Assembly: GCA_963827605.1 (NCBI GenBank)
Contig: CAWHBK010000003.1
Location: 310,001 to 374,000, forward strand
Source: DSYU01 sp963827605
GTDB lineage: Bacteria; Chloroflexota; Anaerolineae; Anaerolineales; Anaerolineaceae
Reading direction: 5' to 3'
Length of the DNA: 64,000 nt
Part shown: positions 26,840 through 34,084 of the stretch, piece by piece
How the letters are laid out: each line of letters begins with the position of its first letter
Numbering within the stretch: position 1 is the stretch's first letter
Notes under the pieces: generated by a model
Told to the model about the DNA's origin: nothing
What the model saw: the letters and a program-made list of their open reading frames with translations, nothing else
Database searches by the model: none
Translations under genes and position numbers: made by a program

Positions 26840-28885
26840 ATGGGTGCTGTTGAAACCAAGAAACCAGGTGGGATAATTTACACCAACCACTCAGCAGTTT
26901 ATATCCGCTTTGATAACATAATCCGGAGAATGCTCGATATTGTCCTTTCTTTGTTTGGATTGGTCGTGCTTTCGCCGCTGTTCTTACTCATCGCCATCGC
27001 GATTAAACGCAGTTCTCCGGGGCCCGTGTTTTATTGGGGGCTGCGTGCCGGAAAGGATGAAAAGCCTTTCAAGATTTTGAAGTTTCGCACCATGTATGAG
27101 CGTAAGGAAAGTTACGCGGGTCCAAAAGTCACCGCCGAAAATGACCCGCGGATTACGCCGCTGGGCCGCATATTAAGGCAGACCAAGGCAAACGAGCTTC
27201 CCCAGTTATGGAACGTTTTCCGAGGCGACATGAGCCTGGTTGGCCCCCGGCCTGAGGACCCAACCATTGCCGCTGAGTGGCCCGAAGAGGTTCGCCGCGA
27301 GATCTATTCGGTAAAACCTGGGATTACCAGTCCGGCTTCGGTCGTTTACCGGAATGAAGAGGATTTACTCCAGTCGTCCAACCTGATGGATACCTATTTG
27401 TGGGATATCCTGCCTTCCAAACTACGTCTGGATCAGATTTATGTACGCAGTCGATCTGCGTTGACCGATTTAGATGTAATCTTTTGGACGGCTGTTGCTC
27501 TGTTACCCCGCCTGCATGGGATCTCGGTTCCGGAACACTTGCTGTATTGGGGCCCTCTATCCCGTTTCACCTATCGCTATTTGTTTTGGTTTATCCTCGA
27601 TTTTCTAGTCTCTTTTATTGCCGTGGCGACGGCAGGTGTCGTTCGCCGCTTGAGCACGCCTTTTGACCTGGGCCTTAGCGTTGCAATTGCAATCGCATTG
27701 GCCATAGCGCTTTTATTCAGCCTGATCAATGCCCTCGCCGGCCTAAATCGGATCAGCTGGTCAAAGGCGCGCCCGCAAGAAGCGTTCGACCTGGCATTTT
27801 CAAGTGGAATTGTTACCGCGGTGGTTCTGGTTGCCAACCTGGTTTTCCCCCACGGCGCGCGCTTCCCCATCAGTGTAATTATCATCTCGGGGATATTCTC
27901 CTATTTCGGATTTGTCACTGTCCGCTACCGCGGAAGGCTGATAACGGGTATTGCCCGTTCCTGGCTCCGCGTGCGTGGGCAATCAACATTGAGTTCCCTT
28001 GGCGAGCGGGTTCTGATCGTAGGCGCTGGCCAGGTTGCCCGTTTCGCCATCTGGCTGCTCTCCAATGAAAATATGGCACAGGCGTTCTCAATCGTCGGCA
28101 TGGTGGATGATAATCCGCGGAAGATTGGTACAAAACTAGATGGCTATCCGATCATCAGCACTACCAATTCAATCCCAGAGATGGTCAAGAAGCATGATAT
28201 TGGCCTGATCTTGTTCGCCATTTCCGATATTGAGCCCGCTGAACAAGAACGCATCCTTTCCCTCTGCCAGTCAACCCAGGCGCGCATCACCCCCATCCCA
28301 GACATCATTGATAGCTTGCGGGCGCATTTCCCCAAGAACGAAACGGAACGGGAAATTCACTTCAACAAAGTACTGCACAACGCAACGATTGACCGGCTGA
28401 CCGGAGCTTACAACCAGCATCATTTTGCCAGCCTTGGCGAAATAGAGTTCAACCGCGCGCAGCGTTATGGCCACCCACTTTCCTTGATGGTTTTGCACCT
28501 GGACTATGTTCGCCCGCAAAAGACCAGTTTCGCAAAAACCGTGGAAAGCCAGGTGCTGCAATCTGCCGCGCGCCATTGCCTGAAAAACATTCGGGGCATC
28601 GATCTACTGGGCCGGTATGGCGATGACCTGTTGGTCATCCTGCTCCCAGAAACCAACGAAGAGGCAGCCAGTTGGGTTGCCAATCGGATTGAAAAATTTA
28701 TCACCGGAAAACCGGTAGAAACGAACCGGGGACCGGTGCACACTCTGGTGGACATTTATCTGGTTACCAGTACGCAGGAAGATTTCCCTGACCTGGAATC
28801 AATGTTGGGCCGATTGCTTGAGCCGTTCTCCGCTGTCCGAAAAGGCAATGAGGCGGTTGCAATCAGCAATTCGAGCCTCAAATAA
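26840..28885 (+). CDS. Initiating sugar-phosphate transferase fused to FlaA1-like and degenerate GGDEF domains
   Basis: A 681-residue fusion. Residues ~30-215 are a complete bacterial sugar transferase (WcaJ/PglC-type phosphoglycosyl transferase): a membrane helix, K-F-R-T-M-Y-E, K-A-N-E-L-P-Q-L-W-N and S-L-V-G-P-R-P-E. It starts a glycan by moving sugar-1-phosphate to undecaprenyl phosphate. About four TM segments follow (~235-370), then a Rossmann/CoA-binding region with V-L-I-V-G-A-G-Q (~391), then a GGDEF-like domain (~512-675) with D-R-L-T-G-A but G-D-D-L-L in place of GGDEF, while R-G-I-D sits five residues upstream as in an inhibitory site. Common WcaJ proteins carry the transferase last; here it is first. 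The ATG at 26840 follows GGGAAGGGAGAG and is preferred to a TTG at 26801. Confidence 0.85.
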   Translation: MGAVETKKPGGIIYTNHSAVYIRFDNIIRRMLDIVLSLFGLVVLSPLFLLIAIAIKRSSPGPVFYWGLRAGKDEKPFKILKFRTMYERKESYAGPKVTAENDPRITPLGRILRQTKANELPQLWNVFRGDMSLVGPRPEDPTIAAEWPEEVRREIYSVKPGITSPASVVYRNEEDLLQSSNLMDTYLWDILPSKLRLDQIYVRSRSALTDLDVIFWTAVALLPRLHGISVPEHLLYWGPLSRFTYRYLFWFILDFLVSFIAVATAGVVRRLSTPFDLGLSVAIAIALAIALLFSLINALAGLNRISWSKARPQEAFDLAFSSGIVTAVVLVANLVFPHGARFPISVIIISGIFSYFGFVTVRYRGRLITGIARSWLRVRGQSTLSSLGERVLIVGAGQVARFAIWLLSNENMAQAFSIVGMVDDNPRKIGTKLDGYPIISTTNSIPEMVKKHDIGLILFAISDIEPAEQERILSLCQSTQARITPIPDIIDSLRAHFPKNETEREIHFNKVLHNATIDRLTGAYNQHHFASLGEIEFNRAQRYGHPLSLMVLHLDYVRPQKTSFAKTVESQVLQSAARHCLKNIRGIDLLGRYGDDLLVILLPETNEEAASWVANRIEKFITGKPVETNRGPVHTLVDIYLVTSTQEDFPDLESMLGRLLEPFSAVRKGNEAVAISNSSLK

Positions 28886-28913
28886 TCCCGCTGAGTTTTA
28901 GAAGGAGTAGACC

Positions 28914-29657
28914 ATGAAAGCCGTTATCCTGGCTGGGGGTAAGGGAACGCGCCTGGCCCCCTATACAAAAATCCTTCCCAAGCCGCTGATGCCGGTCGGT
29001 GATATGCCTATCCTGGAAATCCTCATCCGCCAATTGAAGCATGAAGGGGTCGATGAAGTTGTTTTAACCGTTGGGCATATGTCAGGACTGTTGAAAGCTT
29101 TTTTCAATGGCGGCGAACAGCTTGGGCTGCGCATCCGCTACAGTTACGAAGACATCCCGCTTGGCACAGCCGGCCCGCTGGCTTTGGTGGAAGGTTTGGA
29201 CGAAACTTTTATCGTTACCAACGGAGACGTCCTCACCAATTTACGGGTGGGTGAGATGCTGCGCTTCCATAAAGAACAGAATGCTGCCGCCACTATCGCG
29301 ATGCACCGCCGGAAGGTAAAGATCGATCTGGGTGTAATCCTTTGCAACGGCGGCCCGGATGTTGTTGGCTATATCGAGAAACCTACCTACGACTATTCTG
29401 TCAGTATGGGGATTTATATTTTCGAGCCCCGGGTGCTCTCATATATTCCACCTGGCGACTACCTGGATTTCCCAAACCTGGTGCATAAACTGTTGGGAGC
29501 CAGGGAAAAAGTCGTCGGTTATTCATTTGAGGGGTACTGGCAAGATCTTGGTCGCCCGGATGATTATGAACAGGCCAATACCGATTTTGAGCAAATGCGT
29601 GATGAATTTTTACCCGAGGAAAAACATGAGCAAGCCATGCAGCATTCCTCTATCTGA
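28914..29657 (+). CDS. Sugar-1-phosphate nucleotidyltransferase
   Basis: Makes an NDP-sugar from a sugar-1-phosphate and an NTP. The 247-residue protein starts with LAGGKGTRL, followed by K-I-L-P-K-P-L-M-P-V-G (~19-29), the signature of the thymidylyl/guanylyltransferase superfamily, with T-N-G-D-V-L near residue 103. It lacks the hexapeptide repeats of bifunctional enzymes. The nucleotide used cannot be fixed by eye; mannose-1-phosphate guanylyltransferase-like is a reasonable guess. It follows the initiating transferase by 28 nt. Confidence 0.82.
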   Translation: MKAVILAGGKGTRLAPYTKILPKPLMPVGDMPILEILIRQLKHEGVDEVVLTVGHMSGLLKAFFNGGEQLGLRIRYSYEDIPLGTAGPLALVEGLDETFIVTNGDVLTNLRVGEMLRFHKEQNAAATIAMHRRKVKIDLGVILCNGGPDVVGYIEKPTYDYSVSMGIYIFEPRVLSYIPPGDYLDFPNLVHKLLGAREKVVGYSFEGYWQDLGRPDDYEQANTDFEQMRDEFLPEEKHEQAMQHSSI

Positions 29658-29737
29658 TCATCCTCTCAGGGGACAAGAAACCCTGGCTGTTCTTCCTGCC
29701 CGCTTCCCGCACTCTTTCCCTGCCCCATAAAGGATTT

Positions 29738-31618
29738 ATGATGGAAATTCGACAATATATTCATCTACTCAAACGTTGGGTATGGCTGATTATTCTGGTG
29801 ACAGCCCTTGGTATTACTGCCGGCTATATTTTCAGCAGGTATCAGACGCCTGTGTACCATGCCCAGACAACGATCCTGGTTTTAAAAACTGCCCAAAACA
29901 ACCTGCCGGATAATCTGTTCGGTGACATCAATGATAACCAGGTCACCCAAACACTGACCAAAATGATCATCACCCAGCCGGTAATCCAGACCACATCTCA
30001 ACGATTGGGTTATCCCATTTCACAAAAGGATCTTAGTGTGCAGCCCGTACCAAACGCAGACTTGATCCAGGTAGGTGTGGACGATACCGATCCACAGCGA
30101 GCCTCCGATATTGCGAATACGATGGTTACCGTGTTCGATGAACAAAACAAGTCCGTACAGGCCAGCCGTTTTGCGGCTACCGAGGAGAGCTTGCAGGCTC
30201 AAATTCAGGATGTTGATGCAAAGATTGCCAATCTGCAAAAGCAGATCGCGCAGCAGTCGGAAGACACCTATAACCAGCAGGTGGATGAGGTTAGCCGCAC
30301 CATTGCAAACTTGCAAAATGAGATCAGTACCCTGCAGCAGGATGTAGTCAAGCTTGATTATATCGTCAACCCACCTGCGCTGCGTTTCCCAGGGCGCTAT
30401 TACGGAGGTCCCTTACCCACCGTCGAACAGCAGCTCGAACTAACCCAAAAACAGGATCGCCTGACGGAGCTGCGCAGCCTGCTCGAGCAGTACCAGCGCA
30501 TCTACGTCGATTTAACCACCAACCAGACCAACAATAACAACCCAAATCCCAATCGCAGCATCGATCAAATTCAGGCAACCCTGACCCAGTACCAACAGAT
30601 TTACTCTAACCTGGTAGCGAACCTGGAGGCGGTCCGGCTGGCGAAGATGAACAGCACGACCAACATTGTTCAGGTAGATAAGGCCGCTCCAAATCCAAAC
30701 CCCGTCCGGCCCCAGCCGCTGGTGGATATGGCGATTGGCGGAATCCTGGGCCTGCTCCTCGTGGGCGGCTTCGCCTTCGTCACCGAATACCTGGATGATA
30801 CCCTGCGTTCCCCCGATGAGGTTTCGGAAATTCTGCACCTCCCGGTTCTCGGCTTTATCGGCGATATGGACCGCCCCAAGTTGAGAGCCAACGGGAAAGC
30901 CCGGGAAATGCCTTATGTATTGGCCCAGCCGCGCTCCCCGGTCACTGAGGCCTTCCGCTCACTACGCGCAAACATAGAATATGTTGATCTTGACCGGCCT
31001 ATTCATACACTTGTTGTCACCAGTTCGACGATTGCTGAGGGGAAAACGACCATCGCGACCAACCTGGCCATCGTAATGTCACAGTTGGGCCGGCGGGTAA
31101 TCCTAATCGATGCAGACCTGCGGCGTCCGCGCGTTCACCGCGCCCTTGGTATTTCCAATGTCATGGGGTTGAGTGATGTGCTGCGAAAGCATGCCACCCT
31201 TCAAGAGGTAGCCCAACCATGGGGCAATACGAAATTAATGGTCATCACCAGTGGAAGTTTGCCGCCCAACCCGGCCGAAGTGCTTAGTTCCGAGCGTATG
31301 GTGCAGGTGATGCACGACTTAAAGAACATCGCGGATATCGTGATTATCGACAGCCCGCCATCCTTGCTGGCGGATGCATCGGTTCTCGCTGCGCGCGCGG
31401 ATGGCGTGTTGCTTGTCATCCAGTCAAATAAGACCCAGCTCAACGCCGCGACTGCGATGATTACGCAATTAAAACGAGTTGGCGCCAAAGTTGTAGGGGT
31501 TGCACTCAACCGGATTAACACGAAGGAGTCATATTACTACTATGGTGACCTGAAGAATTATTCCTCCTATGCCTACGATGTGGAAAAGACTCAGCCGGGT
31601 ATTACAAAGAAGCCATGA
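29738..31618 (+). CDS. Polysaccharide copolymerase/tyrosine autokinase (Wzz-BY-kinase fusion)
   Basis: Controls chain length and export by cycles of autophosphorylation. In 626 residues it has a Wzz domain between two TM segments (~15-35 and ~330-350) with a long coiled coil (~130-310), then a cytosolic bacterial tyrosine kinase: Walker A with A-E-G-K-T-T (~431-436), Walker A' I-L-I-D-A-D-L-R-R-P (~450) and Walker B I-V-I-I-D-S-P-P (~533). The tail carries a cluster of Tyr residues (~600-616), the expected autophosphorylation sites. Its stop overlaps the next ATG (ATGA), coupling it to the LysM pair. Kinase and Wzz parts on one chain match the proteobacterial arrangement. Confidence 0.9.
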   Translation: MMEIRQYIHLLKRWVWLIILVTALGITAGYIFSRYQTPVYHAQTTILVLKTAQNNLPDNLFGDINDNQVTQTLTKMIITQPVIQTTSQRLGYPISQKDLSVQPVPNADLIQVGVDDTDPQRASDIANTMVTVFDEQNKSVQASRFAATEESLQAQIQDVDAKIANLQKQIAQQSEDTYNQQVDEVSRTIANLQNEISTLQQDVVKLDYIVNPPALRFPGRYYGGPLPTVEQQLELTQKQDRLTELRSLLEQYQRIYVDLTTNQTNNNNPNPNRSIDQIQATLTQYQQIYSNLVANLEAVRLAKMNSTTNIVQVDKAAPNPNPVRPQPLVDMAIGGILGLLLVGGFAFVTEYLDDTLRSPDEVSEILHLPVLGFIGDMDRPKLRANGKAREMPYVLAQPRSPVTEAFRSLRANIEYVDLDRPIHTLVVTSSTIAEGKTTIATNLAIVMSQLGRRVILIDADLRRPRVHRALGISNVMGLSDVLRKHATLQEVAQPWGNTKLMVITSGSLPPNPAEVLSSERMVQVMHDLKNIADIVIIDSPPSLLADASVLAARADGVLLVIQSNKTQLNAATAMITQLKRVGAKVVGVALNRINTKESYYYYGDLKNYSSYAYDVEKTQPGITKKP

Positions 31619-32433
31619 GACGAAACACCTGTCCGTACCTGGGGTTAAAAGATGATCCCACAACAACGTTAAACTTCCCATCGCCAGGGAACTTTTGCCA
31701 CCAGGCTCGCCCGATCGCGCCCATCAAAGGAGCCTATCAAGAAAAGTACTGCCTGACGGCAAGACACGCTGCCTGCCCGCTCTACCGGGCCAACCATCCA
31801 ATGCCGCTCCCGGCTTCCATCGCTGCACCGACAGCGCCATCCTTCACCGGTCGGCAATTGGTGGCCTTGTTAGGCGTTCCCGCAATGGTTGTCGCCTTTG
31901 CGGTCTTTACCTACCTTTGGAACAATTTCAGTTTGCAAAATTTGCTGCTCCATCCTGTTCCAAATACCGGGCCAGTTATTGCCGATAACAACTTTGGGCT
32001 GCTCGGGGCTGGGACAACAAAAAACCAGGCCCCCTTCTCTCCATCAAACACAAACCTCACCCCTCAGGTCTCCCAAAAGGACTGCCCATTGCCAACGGAC
32101 TGGGTAGCCTATATTGTACAACCCACGGATTCCCTGTTCCGTTTGAGCGTAATTTATGGGGTGAGCCTCGAAGAATTACAGCAATCCAATTGTATGGGCG
32201 ATCAAACGGTGATTCTGCCCGGGCAAGTGATCTATATTCCATTTATTCCCACCAGCACGCCGATCAATGAACCGACCCTGGCGCCGCAAGTGCTGCCTAC
32301 CAATCCACCTCCCACAGAACCAGTGAACACATCCCCGCCGCCCGTTCAACCAACGCCTGCGGACGACCGCTCTGCCCACAGATACGCCTGTTACGCCAAC
32401 CGAACAACCCACCAGTACTCCCTCACCGACTAG
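31615..32433 (+). CDS. Cys-motif/TM/LysM protein, copy 1 (frame broken in the stalk)
   Basis: The N-terminus (residues 1-~60) carries four spaced Cys in the pattern C-P-x-L-G-L-K-D-D-P, N-F-C-H, Y-C-L and A-C-P. I know no named domain for it. One TM segment follows (~80-102), then a LysM domain (~155-205) with D-S-L-F-R-L-S-V-I-Y-G-V and I-L-P-G-Q-V-I-Y-I-P, predicted to bind peptidoglycan outside the cell. Then a Pro/Thr stalk begins, but the frame turns to unrelated residues after ~32362 and stops at 32433. One extra base there restores an open Pro/Thr frame up to 32974, so the intact protein would be about 452 residues. It is translationally coupled to the tyrosine kinase. Confidence 0.75.
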   Translation: MRRNTCPYLGLKDDPTTTLNFPSPGNFCHQARPIAPIKGAYQEKYCLTARHAACPLYRANHPMPLPASIAAPTAPSFTGRQLVALLGVPAMVVAFAVFTYLWNNFSLQNLLLHPVPNTGPVIADNNFGLLGAGTTKNQAPFSPSNTNLTPQVSQKDCPLPTDWVAYIVQPTDSLFRLSVIYGVSLEELQQSNCMGDQTVILPGQVIYIPFIPTSTPINEPTLAPQVLPTNPPPTEPVNTSPPPVQPTPADDRSAHRYACYANRTTHQYSLTD

Positions 32434-32974
32434 TACCATTCCCCCCACTGCTACCCTCCCTCCACTGGCGACACCCACCGATCTACCATCTCCCATAGCC
32501 ACGAACACTCCCCCGCCTCCACCAGCCACCGCGACTAATCCTGCTCCACCTCCGCCGGCCACTGCCACCAATCCTCCCCGCCTCTACCAGCTACCGCAAC
32601 CAACCTCCCCACCTCCACCAGCTACTGCAACCAATTCTCCTCCGCCTCCACCGGCTACCACGACCAGTCCCCTGACGCCACCGCCGGCCACTGCGACCAG
32701 CCCGCCCCCACCTCCACCGGCTACCGCAACCAATCCTCCTCCGCCCACTTCAACCACCGCAATGCCCGCTACCTCAATAGTGCCTGCTACCTCCATAGCG
32801 CCTGCTGCAACAAATTCTCTCCTGCCCACTGAGCCTCCCTTGCCTACCACCGAGCCGCTGCCAACACCCACTACCGCCACCGAGCCCATACTTCTTCCCA
32901 CAGTTCTTACTATTCAACGCAATCCATTGACAAGTATGTCGCGTTCCACCGCTGCCTTTTTTATGGAGACTTAG
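32366..32974 (+). other. Out-of-frame continuation of LysM copy 1: Pro/Thr-rich tail
   Basis: A stop-free frame runs from 32366 to the TAG at 32972-32974, 4 nt before the next gene. It encodes nearly pure Pro/Thr/Ala/Asn sequence with P-P-P-P-A-T-A-T-N units. It has no start of its own and matches the composition of the stalk just upstream, so it is read as the lost C-terminal half. A short stretch (32576-32608) reads as R-L-Y-Q-L-P-Q, which looks like a local double slip inside the repeat. Confidence 0.7.
32510..32756 (+). repeat. Imperfect ~33-bp Pro/Thr-coding repeat
   Basis: About six to seven imperfect copies of a unit reading cct-cca-ccg-gct-acc-gca-acc-aat in codons, with variable length and point changes. 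It makes the region highly pyrimidine-biased on the plus strand and prone to slippage, consistent with the frame break at its left. Confidence 0.7.
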
Positions 32975-32977
32975 AAA

Positions 32978-33925
32978 GTGATAAAGAGAACTACCTGTCC
33001 GTTTCTGGGATTGAAAGATGATCCCACAACGGCCTTAAACTACCCATCCGAAGGAAATTTTTGCCATCATGCCCGGCCAATCGCGCCCGTAAATGGTAAT
33101 TACCAGCAGCAATACTGCTTATCGGCAGACCATACGGCCTGTCCAATTTTCCTGGCAGCACAGCCCCAGCCGCTGCCTGTCGCTCTGACGGCTCCATCCT
33201 ACTTAAGCACAAAACCAAAGCGCATTCTGGCTATCTTCGTCATTCCGTTCCTGCTTGCAGGAACGGCAGCTCTGGCAATGGCATGGAATGTTTTCAGCAG
33301 CCGGGCCGGAGCGACTGGGTCTATGCCGGTTACCGGCATGAACGCCTCCGGAAACTGGTCTTTATTGGTGACGGGTACCCCCAGAAAATCAATATCGGCG
33401 CCGACATCTGAACCATCCGCCCAACCGCTGAAAACCGAATGCCCGCTGCCAACCGGTTGGCAACCCTATCGGATAAACCCCACCGACTCACTTTACCGCC
33501 TGAGTGTAATTTATGGCGTACCTGTAGAACAATTACAACAGGTAAATTGTCTCGATGATCAAACCGTCGTTTTTCCTGGCCAGATGATCTATGTCCCCAA
33601 TATCCCTACTGACACACCCTTCCCCACGATAACCCCAGTCACCGTATTCCCAACCAGTACCCCCAAACCACCAGAACAAAACAACGAGCCTCCCCCGCCG
33701 CCCAAACCGTCTGAAGAACCGCTTCCTGCGGCGCAACCGAGCATCAATGAACCCGTTCCAGTTCAACCGGCGGTAAAACCGAGCCCGAATAATCCTGCCC
33801 CTGACCAACCATCCGCGAAACCTGCTAACAATGGTAATTCGGGCAAAAAGGATCCGGGCATAATGGCGAACAATGGGGGAAAGGCAAAGGAAAAGGCAAA
33901 GGCAAAGGAAAATAACTTTTTCTAA
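32978..33925 (+). CDS. Cys-motif/TM/LysM protein, copy 2
   Basis: Tandem paralogue of the preceding gene, 315 residues, with GTG start after a GGAGAC site. Order: the four-Cys motif (~7-60) with C-P-F-L-G-L-K-D-D-P and C-L-S-A-D-H-T-A-C-P, one TM segment (~85-107), LysM (~155-205) with D-S-L-Y-R-L-S-V-I-Y-G-V and the V-N-C motif, then a Pro-rich stalk and a basic Lys-rich end (K-A-K-E repeats). The Cys part is predicted cytoplasmic and the LysM outside, so the protein could link a cytosolic partner, perhaps the kinase upstream, to the wall. A strong terminator follows, closing the operon. Confidence 0.8.
   Translation: MIKRTTCPFLGLKDDPTTALNYPSEGNFCHHARPIAPVNGNYQQQYCLSADHTACPIFLAAQPQPLPVALTAPSYLSTKPKRILAIFVIPFLLAGTAALAMAWNVFSSRAGATGSMPVTGMNASGNWSLLVTGTPRKSISAPTSEPSAQPLKTECPLPTGWQPYRINPTDSLYRLSVIYGVPVEQLQQVNCLDDQTVVFPGQMIYVPNIPTDTPFPTITPVTVFPTSTPKPPEQNNEPPPPPKPSEEPLPAAQPSINEPVPVQPAVKPSPNNPAPDQPSAKPANNGNSGKKDPGIMANNGGKAKEKAKAKENNFF
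33880..33909 (+). repeat. Five copies of a 6-bp AAAGGM repeat
   Basis: Five hexamers, AAAGGC or AAAGGA, in perfect register encode Lys-Ala/Lys-Glu pairs at the end of the second LysM protein. In-frame slippage would change tail length without breaking the gene. Confidence 0.8.
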
Positions 33926-33976
33926 ATAAAATAGACTACATCCGGAAGGGCTCCCCCTGATTCCCTTCCAGTTAGA

Positions 33977-34012
33977 TAGCCCACCGGTTGCCGACGGTGG
34001 GCTAATTTTTTT
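33977..34012 (+). terminator. Intrinsic terminator of the glycan operon
   Basis: TAGCCCACCG (33977-33986) and CGGTGGGCTA (33995-34004) form a 10-bp GC-rich stem with an 8-nt loop, followed by seven T (34006-34012). This is the clearest factor-independent terminator in the window and marks the right end of the glycan locus. Confidence 0.9.
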
Positions 34013-34053
34013 CCTACCAAATACAAGCTCAACAAATAAAGGTACGCCTGTAA

Positions 34054-34062
34054 TGCTATAAT
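34054..34062 (+). promoter_or_regulatory. Extended -10 promoter for the dynamin-like gene
   Basis: TGCTATAAT (34054-34062) combines a TGn extension with a perfect TATAAT. No -35 box is visible, as usual for extended -10 promoters. Start of transcription is expected near 34069, giving a leader of about 16 nt with AGAGGGA before the ATG. Confidence 0.55.
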
Positions 34063-34084
34063 ACCTTCCAGAGGGAATGAATTT

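Noticed and set aside
32510..32756. CRISPR-like or regulatory repeat array
   Set aside because: Repeats are coding, contiguous and imperfect, with no spacers. They encode a Pro/Thr stalk.
32176..32901. Two Gly/Val-rich minus-strand frames
   Set aside because: They are antisense reflections of the Pro/Thr-coding repeat and have no start signals.
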